DNA of 64,000 nt from Croceicoccus bisphenolivorans (lineage in GTDB: Bacteria; Pseudomonadota; Alphaproteobacteria; Sphingomonadales; Sphingomonadaceae), in the NCBI RefSeq assembly GCF_001634625.1, contig NZ_LRSE01000006.1:7715-71714 (forward strand), in the 5' to 3' direction. The position numbers and the translations under genes were made by a program. Of this stretch, positions 42,431-52,261 are shown piece after piece (positions within the stretch are counted from its first letter, which is position 1; each line of letters begins with the position of its first letter). Under the pieces are notes generated by a model. That model had not been told where the DNA came from. It saw only the letters and a program-made list of their open reading frames with translations, and did not search any database.

Positions 42431-42639
42431 CAGCCGTGCTCCCCGAATTCTTCCAGCAGGACGTCGAGGTCTGCCAAGGCGTGGCCGACTTTTTCGCGCA
42501 TGGCTTCGTGTGCGACCTTCAGTGATCGCAATTCGTTTTCCGCCGGATTGGGGCGCACCACGGCCTTTTCGAGCCTTGTCAGCATCGCATCCAGCCGCTC
42601 GAGCGCTCCGTCGAGTTCCAGTTTATCCGGTTCCGCCAT
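42430..42639 (-). CDS. Small coiled-coil protein upstream of zapA
   Basis: A 69-residue, highly charged, fully helical protein (LERLDAMLTRLEKAV, then HEAMREKVGHALADLDVLL) of the DUF4164-like coiled-coil type that commonly precedes zapA in alphaproteobacteria. I chose the ATG at 42639. The frame continues to 42855 but the extra part is cysteine/arginine-rich and unlike a coiled coil. A division-related role is inferred only from its coupling to zapA. Confidence 0.75.
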   Translation of the reverse strand: MAEPDKLELDGALERLDAMLTRLEKAVVRPNPAENELRSLKVAHEAMREKVGHALADLDVLLEEFGEHG

Positions 42640-42912
42640 TGTCTTGCTGTCTTCCCGTGCCTGATTGCCACCGATCACTAGCGCCCGTTGGCCAAGTCTG
42701 GCGCAGGTCGCAAACCGGTGATCCCCGTAAAAGCGATATGCGGACGCTGCTCTGCGATGATCGGCGCTGCAAGCGGAATAACGGTCCACATATGCAAGGG
42801 CATCTTCCACCTTCCAAAGGGAGCCTACCTTGACGCAGCCGCAGCATCCTCGCAATGCGTCGCCGCAAACGAATCACCCGCACCCGCGCGCTCAACGGGG
42901 AAACGCCTGATC

Positions 42913-44934
42913 ATGACGACCACGACCACCAGCCTGGCAGGGATGGCCAACGCCATTCGTGCCCTTTCCATGGATGCGGTTCAGGCCGCCAATTCCGGGC
43001 ACCCCGGAATGCCGATGGGCATGGCCGATGTCGCCACGGTCCTCTTCAAGGAATACCTGAAGTTCGACCCTGCCGCGCCGAAGTGGGACGATCGCGACCG
43101 TTTCGTGCTGTCGGCGGGCCACGGCTCGATGCTGATCTACTCGCTGCTCCACCTGACGGGTTACGCGCACCCGACGATGGACGAGATCCGCAATTTCCGC
43201 CAGCTCGGCAGCCCCTGCGCCGGACACCCCGAAAACTTCCTTCTCGACGGCGTGGAATGCACCACCGGACCGCTGGGCCAGGGCCTTGCGATGGCCGTCG
43301 GCATGGCGATTGCCGAACGTCACCTGAACGCGAAGCACGGCGACGAGCTTGTCGATCACCGCACCTGGGTGATCGCGGGCGACGGTTGTCTTATGGAAGG
43401 TATCAACCACGAAGCGATCGGCCTTGCCGGCAATCTCGGCCTTGGCCGCATGATCGTGCTGTGGGACGACAACAACATCACCATCGACGGCAAGGTCGAA
43501 CTGTCCTCGAACGAGGATGTCGAGGCGCGTTACCGCTCTGCCAACTGGCACGTTGTGCGCTGTGACGGCCACGACGCCGCCGACATCCGCCGCGCGATCG
43601 ACGAGGCGATTGCCGATCCGCGCCCCTCGCTGGTTGCATGCAAGACCGTCATCGGCAAAGGCGCGCCCAACAAGCAGGGCACCAGCGCCACGCACGGCTC
43701 GCCGCTTGGCGCGGACGAAGTCGCCGCAGCGCGCGCGGAACTGGGCTGGACAGCCGAACCGTTCGTTATCCCTGACGATATCGCCGCCGCATGGAAGGCG
43801 ACGGGCGAACGCGGCAAGCAGGCCCATGCCGATTGGCAGGCCCGTATCGATAGCGATGCCGATCGCCGCGCGAAGTATTACGCTGCCTCGATGAAGGGCG
43901 ATTCGGTCGCCTCGGCCGCGCTCGAAGGCTACATCGCCGATCTCGTCGCTAATCCGAAGAAGGTGGCGACCCGCAAGGCAAGCGAAATGGCGCTGGAGGT
44001 GCTGACTTCCGCGATCGACACGATGATCGGCGGTTCGGCTGACCTTACCGGTTCGAACAACACGAAGACCAAGTCGACCGATCCGCTCACCGCGGAAAAC
44101 TATGGCGGCCGCTATGTCTATTACGGCATCCGCGAGTTCGGCATGGCTGCGGCGATGAACGGCATGGCACTGCATGGGGGCGTGATCCCCTATGGCGGTA
44201 CGTTCCTGATCTTCTCCGACTATGCGCGCAACGCCATCCGCATGTCGGCGCTGCAGCAGACCGAAGTGGTCTATGTGCTTACGCACGATTCGATCGGCCT
44301 TGGCGAAGACGGCCCGACCCACCAGCCGGTGGAACAGGTCATGTCGCTGCGTCTGATCCCGAACCTCAACGTCTATCGCCCCGCCGACGTCATCGAAACG
44401 GCGGAATGCTGGGCGCTGTCGCTTTCCACGCCGGGCAAGTCGTCTGTTCTCGCGCTCACCCGCCAGAACCTGCCGCAGCTGCGCGGAGAGGGCGATGCGG
44501 ACTGGAGTGCGAGCAGCAACCGTTCTGCCCGCGGTGCCTATCGCCTCGTTTCGGCAAGTGCGGCTCGCAAGGTGATCCTAATCGCCACCGGTTCCGAAGT
44601 CGAACTGGCCGTAAATGTCGCCAAGGCGCTTGAAGCGGACGGTATCGGTGCCGACGTGGTGTCGATGCCTTGTCAGGAGCTGTTCGACGCACAGGACGCA
44701 GCTTATCAGGCCGACGTGCTGGGCCACAACGATGCGGCGCGGCCCCTTCGCGTCTCGATCGAAGCCGGCGTCACCATGGGTTGGCAGAAGTACACCCACG
44801 CGGGCGCAGGGGTGATCGGCCTCAACATCGGCCTCGACCGCTTCGGCGCGTCTGCTCCCGCAGAGCAGCTTTTCGAGAAATTCGGCTTCACAGTCGATGC
44901 CATCGTGCCGCAGATCAAAGAGAAACTGAATTAA
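42913..44934 (+). CDS. tkt: Transketolase
   Basis: A 673-residue thiamine-diphosphate enzyme of the pentose phosphate pathway. The ThDP motif [33 protein letters not shown] is reduced here to its key parts: GDG at about 157 and NN at the end. The catalytic HGS ([11 protein letters not shown]) and the Pyr-domain [14 protein letters not shown] segment are present. I chose the ATG at 42913 for family length. The first gene of tkt-gap-MOSC-pgk-fda. Confidence 0.95.
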   Translation: MTTTTTSLAGMANAIRALSMDAVQAANSGHPGMPMGMADVATVLFKEYLKFDPAAPKWDDRDRFVLSAGHGSMLIYSLLHLTGYAHPTMDEIRNFRQLGSPCAGHPENFLLDGVECTTGPLGQGLAMAVGMAIAERHLNAKHGDELVDHRTWVIAGDGCLMEGINHEAIGLAGNLGLGRMIVLWDDNNITIDGKVELSSNEDVEARYRSANWHVVRCDGHDAADIRRAIDEAIADPRPSLVACKTVIGKGAPNKQGTSATHGSPLGADEVAAARAELGWTAEPFVIPDDIAAAWKATGERGKQAHADWQARIDSDADRRAKYYAASMKGDSVASAALEGYIADLVANPKKVATRKASEMALEVLTSAIDTMIGGSADLTGSNNTKTKSTDPLTAENYGGRYVYYGIREFGMAAAMNGMALHGGVIPYGGTFLIFSDYARNAIRMSALQQTEVVYVLTHDSIGLGEDGPTHQPVEQVMSLRLIPNLNVYRPADVIETAECWALSLSTPGKSSVLALTRQNLPQLRGEGDADWSASSNRSARGAYRLVSASAARKVILIATGSEVELAVNVAKALEADGIGADVVSMPCQELFDAQDAAYQADVLGHNDAARPLRVSIEAGVTMGWQKYTHAGAGVIGLNIGLDRFGASAPAEQLFEKFGFTVDAIVPQIKEKLN

Positions 44935-44951
44935 AGACAGGAGTTTAAGTC

Positions 44952-45959
44952 ATGGCGACCAAGGTTGCGATCAACGGTTTCGGACGTATCGGGCGGCTTG
45001 TGGCCCGTGCCATCCTGGAGCGTGACGACCACGATCTCGAACTCGTTGCGATCAACGACCTTGCCAGCGTGAAGGCCAATGCGCTGCTGTTCCAGTACGA
45101 TTCGACGCACGGCCGTTTCCCCGGCACCGTCGAAGCTGGCGAAGACAGCATCACCGTGAACGGCAAGACCATCGCCGTGACGTCAGAGCGTGAGCCCGGC
45201 AAGCTGCCGCATGCCGCCATGGGCGTCGACATCGTGCTCGAATGCACCGGCTTCTTCCAGTCCGACGAAGCGGCCCGTCCGCATATCGCCGCTGGCGCCA
45301 AGAAGGTGTTGATCTCGGCCCCGGCCACCGGCGTTTCGAAGACGATCGTGTTCGGCGTGAACCAGGGAACGTTGACGGCGGAAGACGATGTCGTTTCCAA
45401 CGCATCGTGCACCACTAACTGCCTTGCCCCTGTTGCCAAGGTCCTGAACGACACCGTCGGCATCGAGCGTGGTTTCATGACCACGATCCACTCGTACACG
45501 AACGACCAGCGCATGCTGGACCAGATGCACTCCGACCTGCGCCGTGCGCGCGGCGGTGCGCAGAACATGATCCCGACCACGACCGGTGCTGCCCGCGCTG
45601 TTGGTCTCGTCCTGCCCGAGCTGAAGGGCAAGCTGGACGGTTCGAGCGTGCGTGTGCCGACGCCGAACGTCAGCCTTGTCGACCTGACCTTCGTGCCGAA
45701 GAAGGACACGACTGCCGAGGAACTGAACGCGGCGCTGAAGGCTGCTTCGGAAGGGGCGATGAAGGGTGTGCTTTATTACACCGATCAGCCGCTGGTTTCG
45801 TCGGACTTCAACCACTTCCCCGCCAGCTCGACGGTCGACAGCCTCGAAACCGCGGTTCTCGAAGGCAAGCTGGCCCGCGTCGTGTCGTGGTACGACAACG
45901 AATGGGGCTTCTCGAACCGCATGATCGACACTGCGGGCGTGATGGCGAGCTTCCTTTAA
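44952..45959 (+). CDS. gap: Glyceraldehyde-3-phosphate dehydrogenase, type I
   Basis: A 335-residue GAPDH with the NAD-binding start [14 protein letters not shown], catalytic Cys153 in [10 protein letters not shown] and the partner His in [10 protein letters not shown]. It interconverts glyceraldehyde 3-phosphate and 1,3-bisphosphoglycerate. ACAGGAG precedes the ATG, 17 bp after the tkt stop, so it shares the operon. Confidence 0.97.
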   Translation: MATKVAINGFGRIGRLVARAILERDDHDLELVAINDLASVKANALLFQYDSTHGRFPGTVEAGEDSITVNGKTIAVTSEREPGKLPHAAMGVDIVLECTGFFQSDEAARPHIAAGAKKVLISAPATGVSKTIVFGVNQGTLTAEDDVVSNASCTTNCLAPVAKVLNDTVGIERGFMTTIHSYTNDQRMLDQMHSDLRRARGGAQNMIPTTTGAARAVGLVLPELKGKLDGSSVRVPTPNVSLVDLTFVPKKDTTAEELNAALKAASEGAMKGVLYYTDQPLVSSDFNHFPASSTVDSLETAVLEGKLARVVSWYDNEWGFSNRMIDTAGVMASFL

Positions 45960-45978
45960 GAGAGAGCAAGCACAGGTC

Positions 45979-46452
45979 ATGGGAAACAGCGGACGATTGG
46001 GCGGCATAGCGCGGCACGATCGTCCGCGTGGCCCCATGGAACTGATTGACGAGGCGCAAGTCACGCTTCGTGAAGGCATCGCGGGCGATTATCGCGGCGC
46101 GATGAAGCCGGACGGCCCGCGCAAGCGGCAGGTTTCACTGATAGAGGCCGAAAGCTGGGCTGCCGCCATGGCCGAACTCGGCATGGCGGCCGACACGATC
46201 GGATGGCAGGAACGCCGCGCCAACCTGCTGGTTGAGGGGTTGGCCCTCCCGCGGGAGGAAGGTGCGCGCATTCACATAGGGAGCGACGTCGTGATCGAGG
46301 TCGTTCAGGAATGCGACCCGTGCAGCCGCATGGAAGAAATCTACACCGGTCTGAAGGCCGCGCTTTCCCCCGATTGGCGGGGCGGAGTTTTGGGCCGCGT
46401 GCTTGCCGAAGGCACGATCCGCACCGGTGACACGATAAGGATCGAGAAATGA
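45979..46452 (+). CDS. MOSC domain-containing protein
   Basis: A 157-residue stand-alone MOSC protein. The conserved cysteine appears in QECDPCSRM (about residues 112-120), followed by [24 protein letters not shown] domains bind sulfur or molybdenum cofactor-linked sulfur carriers. Its placement between gap and pgk, with a four-base ATGA overlap into pgk, is notable because no molybdenum genes are near. It is probably cotranscribed with the glycolytic genes by chance or for redox support. Confidence 0.88.
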   Translation: MGNSGRLGGIARHDRPRGPMELIDEAQVTLREGIAGDYRGAMKPDGPRKRQVSLIEAESWAAAMAELGMAADTIGWQERRANLLVEGLALPREEGARIHIGSDVVIEVVQECDPCSRMEEIYTGLKAALSPDWRGGVLGRVLAEGTIRTGDTIRIEK

Positions 46453-47648
46453 GCAATTTCCGCACGCTGGACGACATCGGCGATGTCGCCGGAAAGGTCG
46501 TGCTGGTTCGCGTGGATCTGAACCTGCCGATGAACGGCGGCTCGGTCACCGACAATACGCGCGTTCGTGCCTCCGAACCGACGATTCTCGAACTTGCCGA
46601 TGCGGGCGCGAAGGTCCTGTTGCTGGCCCACTTCGGCCGGCCCAAGGGCGCGCGCAATTCCACGATGAGCCTTTCGATGGTCGTCGACGCGGTACAGGAC
46701 GTGCTGGGCCGCGAGGTTATGTTCGTACCTGAAGTCGCCGGCGACATCGTCGCGCAGGCCATAGGCATCATGCGCAACGGCGATGTGTCCATCCTTGAAA
46801 ACACCCGCTTCTGGCCGGGCGAGGAAAAGAACGACCCCGAATTCGCCAGGGCGATCGCGGCCAATGCCGATTTCTACGTTAACGACGCGTTTTCCGCAGC
46901 ACACCGCGCCCACGCGACGACGGAAGGGCTCACGAAGTACCTCCCGTCCTTCGCCGGCCGCTCGATGCAGAAGGAGCTGGAGGCGCTGGACAAGGCGCTT
47001 GGCAACCCGGAAAAGCCGGTTGCGGCCGTTGTGGGTGGAGCAAAGGTTTCGTCGAAGCTGGACGTGCTGCGCCACCTTGTCGGACAGGTCGATCACTTGA
47101 TCATCGGCGGCGGCATGGCCAATACCTTCCTTGCCGCGCGCGGTGTCGATGTCGGCAAGTCGCTTTGCGAGCATGACCTGACCGGCACGGCCGAAGCGAT
47201 CATGGAAGCGGCGGATGCGGCCGGTTGCACGGTCCATCTGCCCTACGATGTGGTTGTTTCCAGGGAATTTGCGGCCAACCCGGCAAGCCTGCGTACGTGC
47301 AACGTTCACGAAGTCGCGGCTGACGAGATGATCCTTGATGTCGGCCCGATGGCTGTGGAGGCATTGGGCGACGTGCTCAAGACATGCCGCACACTGGTCT
47401 GGAACGGGCCGATGGGCGCGTTCGAGACAGAGCCCTTCGATGCGGCGACCGTGGCGCTGGCCCGCACTGCGGCGGCCCTGTCGAAGGAAGGCTCGCTCGT
47501 TTCCGTGGCGGGCGGCGGGGATACCGTTGCCGCGCTGAACCATGCGGGCGTGGCGCAAGATTTCACTTATATTTCAACTGCCGGCGGCGCTTTTCTCGAA
47601 TGGATGGAAGGTAAGGAACTGCCCGGTGTTGCCGCCCTGTCGCTCTAA
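46449..47648 (+). CDS. pgk: Phosphoglycerate kinase
   Basis: A complete 399-residue PGK. The N-terminal substrate-binding [11 protein letters not shown] (about 20-30) and LAHFGRPKG motifs and the C-terminal nucleotide motif GGGDTVAAL (about 355) are intact. It makes 3-phosphoglycerate and ATP from 1,3-bisphosphoglycerate, next to gap. It is translationally coupled to the MOSC gene. Confidence 0.97.
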   Translation: MSNFRTLDDIGDVAGKVVLVRVDLNLPMNGGSVTDNTRVRASEPTILELADAGAKVLLLAHFGRPKGARNSTMSLSMVVDAVQDVLGREVMFVPEVAGDIVAQAIGIMRNGDVSILENTRFWPGEEKNDPEFARAIAANADFYVNDAFSAAHRAHATTEGLTKYLPSFAGRSMQKELEALDKALGNPEKPVAAVVGGAKVSSKLDVLRHLVGQVDHLIIGGGMANTFLAARGVDVGKSLCEHDLTGTAEAIMEAADAAGCTVHLPYDVVVSREFAANPASLRTCNVHEVAADEMILDVGPMAVEALGDVLKTCRTLVWNGPMGAFETEPFDAATVALARTAAALSKEGSLVSVAGGGDTVAALNHAGVAQDFTYISTAGGAFLEWMEGKELPGVAALSL

Positions 47649-47683
47649 CGCGGCGGCATTATTCAGAGAGGGTTTTTGAACTG

Positions 47684-48556
47684 ATGGACATGAAGAAGCA
47701 GATCGCCGACTCGCAGGGTTTCATCGCTGCGCTGGACCAGTCGGGCGGTTCGACGCCAAAGGCGCTGCGCGGATACGGCGTGGAAGACAGCGAGTGGTCC
47801 GGCGACGAGGAAATGTTCGCCAAGATCCACGAAATGCGCAGCCGGATCATAACCAGCCCGTCGTTCTCGAACGGCAAGGTGATCGGTGCGATCCTGTTCG
47901 AAAAGACCATGGACGGTCAGGTCGAGGGCAAGCCGACCCCGCAGGCGCTGATCGATCGCGGCATCGTGCCGTTCATCAAGATCGACAAGGGTCTGGAGGA
48001 CGAGGCCAATGGCGTGCAGATGATGAAGCCGATGCCCGAACTTGGCACCCTGCTGGCTCGTGCGAAATCGCTGGGCGTGTTCGGTACCAAGGAACGCTCG
48101 GTCATCAACGAGGTCAATCCCGAAGGGATCGCCGCCATCGTTGCCCAGCAGTTCGAAGTGGGCCGGCAGGTCCTTGCCGCCGGCCTCGTCCCGATGCTGG
48201 AGCCGGAATACAACATCAAGGCCGAGGGCCGCGCCGAAGGTGAGAAGATCCTGAAGGCCGAGATCCTCAAGAACCTTGAGAGCATGGACGAGCAGGTCAT
48301 GCTCAAGCTGTCTATTCCGGTTGAGCCGAACCTCTACGCCGATCTGATCGCGCACCCCAAGGTGCTGGCCGTCGTTGCGCTTTCGGGCGGTTACTCGACG
48401 GACGAGGCTTGCGAGAAGCTGGCCGAGAACAAGGGTATGATCGCGAGCTTCAGCCGCGGCCTGCTGCAGGACTTGCGCGCCGGGCAGTCGGATGAGGAAT
48501 TCGACGCGGTACTTGGCAAGGCGATCGACCAGATTTACGCGGCCAGCGTCGCCTGA
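47684..48556 (+). CDS. Fructose-bisphosphate aldolase, class I
   Basis: A 290-residue class I (Schiff-base) aldolase. It begins MKKQIADSQGFIAALDQSGGSTPKALRGYG in outline and carries the lysine-rich region MLKLSIPVEPNLYADL for imine formation. It is about the size of bacterial single-domain class I enzymes. It cleaves or forms fructose 1,6-bisphosphate. It lies 35 bp after pgk and is followed by a strong terminator, so it closes the tkt-gap-MOSC-pgk-fda run. Confidence 0.93.
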   Translation: MDMKKQIADSQGFIAALDQSGGSTPKALRGYGVEDSEWSGDEEMFAKIHEMRSRIITSPSFSNGKVIGAILFEKTMDGQVEGKPTPQALIDRGIVPFIKIDKGLEDEANGVQMMKPMPELGTLLARAKSLGVFGTKERSVINEVNPEGIAAIVAQQFEVGRQVLAAGLVPMLEPEYNIKAEGRAEGEKILKAEILKNLESMDEQVMLKLSIPVEPNLYADLIAHPKVLAVVALSGGYSTDEACEKLAENKGMIASFSRGLLQDLRAGQSDEEFDAVLGKAIDQIYAASVA

Positions 48557-48576
48557 CCTGATCGGACATTGATCCG

Positions 48577-48615
48577 AAAAGGGCCGCTCTCCATACCGGA
48601 GGGCGGCCTTTTTTA
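48577..48615 (+). terminator. Rho-independent terminator after the aldolase
   Basis: GGCCGC-T-CTCC pairs with GGAG-G-GCGGCC across 48582-48608, with an A-run before and a six-T tract after. It overlaps the stop of the convergent lipoprotein gene at 48613. Confidence 0.88.
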
Positions 48616-49029
48616 CAGGTGATAATCCATCGTGTAGCGGAAGCGGTAATCCTGCATCGGGATACCATCCTGAGGGCGCCGGGCAGGCAGCACTTCGATG
48701 AGAAGAAAGTCGTGACCGCGGACGGTCTGCCGCTCGCCGGAAACGAGGTTCACCGTCTCTCTCCAGCTCGGCGCGTCAATTTGCGTGGTGACGACTACCC
48801 GCCCGCCCCAGACGCATTGAACGCCTGTCGGGCAGCGGCTGTCTTCGTAGACTGCCTTGGCTGTCAGGACGAAATCCTCGTTGACGAGGACCGGTTGATC
48901 GATTGCGACGAAGCTGCCGACCGGTTCGGCCACGATCGGCGCATCGCTTGGATATGTCGCACAAGCACCGGTCGCCAGCGGGGCAAGCACCAGCGCCGCT
49001 GTCCGCAGAAGCATCTTTTGTATCGTCAT
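48613..49029 (-). CDS. Lipoprotein of unknown function
   Basis: A 138-residue protein with a lipoprotein signal ending LATGAC (Cys23). The mature part is beta-rich with a CPTGVQCVWGGRVVV segment, so a disulfide between two nearby cysteines is likely. The family is not recognised. It is divergent from thiE with about 40 bp between starts. Confidence 0.75.
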   Translation of the reverse strand: MTIQKMLLRTAALVLAPLATGACATYPSDAPIVAEPVGSFVAIDQPVLVNEDFVLTAKAVYEDSRCPTGVQCVWGGRVVVTTQIDAPSWRETVNLVSGERQTVRGHDFLLIEVLPARRPQDGIPMQDYRFRYTMDYHL

Positions 49030-49070
49030 TGCGCTTCACACTCCATCGCAGCCGTTCTAGAGGGCGGCTG

Positions 49071-49739
49071 ATGAACACAACGTGCCAGCTCTACCTGATA
49101 TCCCCGCTCGACGTTTCGGGCGACTTTCCCGAACGGCTCGCTCGCGCGCTCGATGCGGGGAAGGGCATCGTCACCGCTTTCCAGTTCCGGGTGAAAGGCA
49201 TCGACGATCAGCATGAAGCCGCGCGCCTTGCCGAACCGCTGCAGGCGATCTGCGCGGACCGGGACGTCGGCTTCATCGTCAACGATGACATCGCGCTGGC
49301 CAAGCGGCTTGGCGCCGATGGCGTGCACCTTGGCCAGAGTGATGGCGAAGTGAAGGAGGCGCGGCAGCAGCTTGGCCGCGATGCGCAGATCGGCGTGACC
49401 TGTCACGACAGCCGCCATTTCGCCATGCAGGCGGGCGAGGACGGGGCCGACTACGTCGCGTTCGGCGCGTTCTTTCCCAGCACGACGAAGGAAACGGAAC
49501 ACCGCGCCGGGCTCGACCTGCTCGACTGGTGGTATCGCGTCTTCGAGCTACCCAGCGTCGCGATCGGCGGTATCACGCCCGAAAACTGCGCTCCGCTGGT
49601 CACTGCCGGTGCCGATTTCCTAGCCGTTTCAGGTTCGGTCTGGAACGGGGACGAGGTGAAGGCGGTGCGGGCGTTCGCCGAAGCGATTGCCGCCGCTCCC
49701 GTGCCGGACGCCGAAGGGCTACCCGACAGCGATAGCTGA
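49071..49739 (+). CDS. thiE: Thiamine phosphate synthase family protein
   Basis: A 222-residue TIM-barrel TenI/ThiE protein. The pyrophosphate/pyrimidine-binding segments are visible in FIVNDDIALAKRLGADGVHLGQSD (split over about 65-88), IGVTCHD and SVAIGGITPENC. ThiE couples HMP-pyrophosphate and thiazole phosphate. The RLKxxD-type start is altered to QFRVKGID, which fits many alphaproteobacterial copies. No TPP riboswitch was seen upstream. AGAGGGCGG precedes the ATG at 49071. It may supply ThDP for the nearby transketolase. Confidence 0.85.
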   Translation: MNTTCQLYLISPLDVSGDFPERLARALDAGKGIVTAFQFRVKGIDDQHEAARLAEPLQAICADRDVGFIVNDDIALAKRLGADGVHLGQSDGEVKEARQQLGRDAQIGVTCHDSRHFAMQAGEDGADYVAFGAFFPSTTKETEHRAGLDLLDWWYRVFELPSVAIGGITPENCAPLVTAGADFLAVSGSVWNGDEVKAVRAFAEAIAAAPVPDAEGLPDSDS

Positions 49740-49817
49740 TCCGGCGTAGCGGCCGGACACAAACCGGCACTTGCGCGTTCACCCGAAGACCAATCGACAA
49801 TGTCTTCGGGGATTCCA

Positions 49818-51035
49818 ATGAAGTGCAAACCTGCCCTGTGTCTCGGCCTTTCGTTCGCGCTGGGCCTGTCGGCTTGTTCCAGCGAGCCCGAAACCACACC
49901 GACTCCCGAAGCGACAGCGACGCAGCAGGCAGACAGCAACTTCGCCGATGCGATGCGAAGCAACGATCGCGGTGATGCGGCTGAACAACCCGACATTCCC
50001 GATAGCGAGGACCGGCCCGTCATGCAGGCGCAGGTCGTGCTGGACCGGCTCGGCTTCTCTCCCGGCGTGGTGGACGGGAAAATGGGTATGTCGACCAAGA
50101 ACGCTCTCGCTGCCTTTCAGGAAGCCAACGATCTGGACACGAGTGGCGAGATCGACACGGCAACCCGGGACGCGCTCACCCGCTGGCAGGAGTTCGCGGC
50201 AACCCGCATCGTGACCATCCCCGAGGAATTTGCAGTGGGCCGGTTCGAGGCGATTCCCGACGATCCGGCTGATCAGGCGAAGATGACACGCCTGGGATAC
50301 GAATCTCTCGATGAAAAGCTGGCAGAGCGGTTTCATACGACGGTCGAGACGCTGAAAATGCTGAACCCTGACGGCAAGCCGGCGACGCTTGCCTCTGCCA
50401 CGCCACAACCGGCAGCGTCGCCTTCACCGGACGCTACCGCCAGCGGCACCCCGGCTTCGGGGGCAAGCACGGTCGCCAAGCCCGGACCGAAAAGCGTTTT
50501 TGCCGCTGGGCAGCAAATCCGCGTGCCGAACATCGGGGGCGATTTCATCGATGCGGAAGCCGAAGTCGAGGATGACTGGCGCGATACATTGCGCATGCTG
50601 GGCGTGGGCACCGATCAGCCCGATGCCGCGAAGATCGTGGCGGACAAGTCGGAGAGCACGCTGAAAGCCTACGACGCCGAAGGGAAGCTGATCGCGGCCT
50701 TCACCATTACCAGCGGTTCCAGCCACGATCCCTTGCCGATCGGTGAATGGGATATCCTGGGCATCGCGCATAATCCGCCGTTTGCCTATGACCCAAGCCT
50801 GTTCTGGGACGTAGCCGATAGCGAGGAAAAACAACAGCTTCCGCCGGGCCCCAACGGACCCGTGGGCGTCGTGTGGATCGATCTTTCCAAGGAACACTAT
50901 GGCATTCACGGCACGCCGGCGCCGGAAACCATCGGCAGGGCGGAAAGCCATGGCTGCGTGCGGCTGACGAACTGGGATGCGGCGCGCCTTGCCGAAATGG
51001 TGTCGCAGAAGACGCAAGTGATCTTTGAAAAATGA
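49818..51035 (+). CDS. L,D-transpeptidase lipoprotein with peptidoglycan-binding domain
   Basis: A protein of about 405 residues: lipoprotein signal (LGLSACSS, acylated Cys20), a low-complexity linker, a PG_binding_1 domain (about 70-120), a Pro/Ala/Ser-rich spacer (about 190-225) and a C-terminal YkuD catalytic domain. The active site is HGTPAPETIGRAESHGCVR, with the catalytic Cys near the end. It cross-links or anchors peptidoglycan in the periplasm. I preferred the ATG at 49818 with GGGGAT upstream, while 49800 adds six residues. Its stop overlaps the following M23 gene. Confidence 0.88.
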   Translation: MKCKPALCLGLSFALGLSACSSEPETTPTPEATATQQADSNFADAMRSNDRGDAAEQPDIPDSEDRPVMQAQVVLDRLGFSPGVVDGKMGMSTKNALAAFQEANDLDTSGEIDTATRDALTRWQEFAATRIVTIPEEFAVGRFEAIPDDPADQAKMTRLGYESLDEKLAERFHTTVETLKMLNPDGKPATLASATPQPAASPSPDATASGTPASGASTVAKPGPKSVFAAGQQIRVPNIGGDFIDAEAEVEDDWRDTLRMLGVGTDQPDAAKIVADKSESTLKAYDAEGKLIAAFTITSGSSHDPLPIGEWDILGIAHNPPFAYDPSLFWDVADSEEKQQLPPGPNGPVGVVWIDLSKEHYGIHGTPAPETIGRAESHGCVRLTNWDAARLAEMVSQKTQVIFEK

Positions 51036-51727
51036 CCGCGTCGACCGCCTCGTCCAAACCGGCAATTGCCGCAAGCCGACGGGGCGGTCTTGGTCGCGAC
51101 TTGCGCCTTGTCCTGACAGTGGCTGGATTCACGTCGCTTGCGTGGATCGGGATCATCGCATTCGCCGGGCCGGATCTGTTCGCGCCAGAGCGTCCTGATG
51201 GCGAAACAGTTGCAACGAACGGCCAACGGGAGGAAGCGGCATTTGTCGTCCCGGCCCCGCCTGTTGATGACGGGTTGACCGTGCCAGTGTCAGGCAATCT
51301 GATTATCCCGGTCGATGGCGTACGCTACGGTGAACTTGTCGATACCTACAACGAGCCGCGCGGTGAGGAGCGGCACGAAGCGCTCGATATAATCGCTCCC
51401 GACGGAACGCCCGTTCTCGCCGCCGCGTCGGGGACGGTGGAAAAGCTGTTCCTGTCCGACGATGGCGGGAAAACGATCTACGTCCGCAGCCCGGATGGCT
51501 CTCGCATATATTACTACGCGCACCTTTCCGTTTATGCACCGGGCTTGGCCGAAGGCCAGTTTGTCGAGGCCGGGCGGCGTATCGGGCGTGTCGGTTCGAG
51601 CGGCAATGCCGATCCGGCAACGCCGCACCTCCATTTCGCCGTGATGCGGATGATACCGGACGAACCATGGTGGGAAGGCACGCCGATCAATCCCTATCCC
51701 TTGCTTGCGGCGCAAACAGGGGAATAA
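51032..51727 (+). CDS. M23 family peptidoglycan endopeptidase
   Basis: A 231-residue protein with an N-terminal membrane anchor (about 26-46) and a LytM/M23 domain. The zinc ligands appear in RHEALDI (H-x3-D) and HLHF, and the set is complete, so it should be catalytically active. It overlaps the L,D-transpeptidase gene by four bases (ATGA), giving a coupled wall-remodelling pair. Confidence 0.9.
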   Translation: MTASTASSKPAIAASRRGGLGRDLRLVLTVAGFTSLAWIGIIAFAGPDLFAPERPDGETVATNGQREEAAFVVPAPPVDDGLTVPVSGNLIIPVDGVRYGELVDTYNEPRGEERHEALDIIAPDGTPVLAAASGTVEKLFLSDDGGKTIYVRSPDGSRIYYYAHLSVYAPGLAEGQFVEAGRRIGRVGSSGNADPATPHLHFAVMRMIPDEPWWEGTPINPYPLLAAQTGE

Positions 51728-51737
51728 AGAGGCGTCC

Positions 51738-52181
51738 ATGCAGGACGCGCGCGCAATCATCGACGGGCTTGATCTTAAGCCACATCCCGAAGGGGGCTGG
51801 TACCGTGAGACATGGCGTGAACCAGCCGTCACCGGCGCACGGGCGCAGGCAACCGGCATTCTGTTCCTGCTCGAAGCCGGACAGCGTTCGCATTGGCACC
51901 GGGTGGACGCGGCCGAATTCTGGATATTCAATGCCGGCGATCCTCTGAAGCTCTTGGGTGCGGGTGGAGAGGCAGGCGAGGTTGCGGTCGAGCCGGTCGT
52001 ACTCGGCAGCGACGTGGAGGCAGGCCAAGTGATCCAGCACCTCTATCCGGCAGGGCGCTGGCAATCGGCGGAACCTTTGGGCCGGTGGACGCTCGTGACC
52101 TGCATCGTCGCGCCCGGTTTCGAATTCAGCGGCTCTGAACTCGCGCCCACTGGTTGGAACCCGCCTTCGCTTCAGGATTGA
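51738..52181 (+). CDS. Cupin_5 (DUF985) family protein
   Basis: A 147-residue cupin with the DUF985 signature: LKPHPEGGWYRETWRE at the N terminus, ILFLLEAGQRSHWHRVDAAEFW (HxHxxxxE-like) in the centre and a VAPGFEFSGSELA C terminus. The biochemical role of the family is unsettled, with sugar isomerase or epimerase activity suggested. I chose the ATG at 51738, ten bases after the M23 stop, so it may ride on the same transcript. Confidence 0.88.
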   Translation: MQDARAIIDGLDLKPHPEGGWYRETWREPAVTGARAQATGILFLLEAGQRSHWHRVDAAEFWIFNAGDPLKLLGAGGEAGEVAVEPVVLGSDVEAGQVIQHLYPAGRWQSAEPLGRWTLVTCIVAPGFEFSGSELAPTGWNPPSLQD

Positions 52182-52261
52182 GGGAAGATACCCCCGCCGG
52201 CATTGCAAATCCGGCCATTTTGCCTATCTGCGGACCCCAACGACTTGAGGGATCCACACCA

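Noticed and set aside
42688-42912. 75-codon N-terminal extension of transketolase
   Set aside because: The extension is not transketolase-like, lacks a ribosome binding site, and family length is reached from the ATG at 42913.
49040-49070. TPP riboswitch before thiE
   Set aside because: The gap to the divergent lipoprotein is only about 40 bp and contains no THI-box-like sequence.
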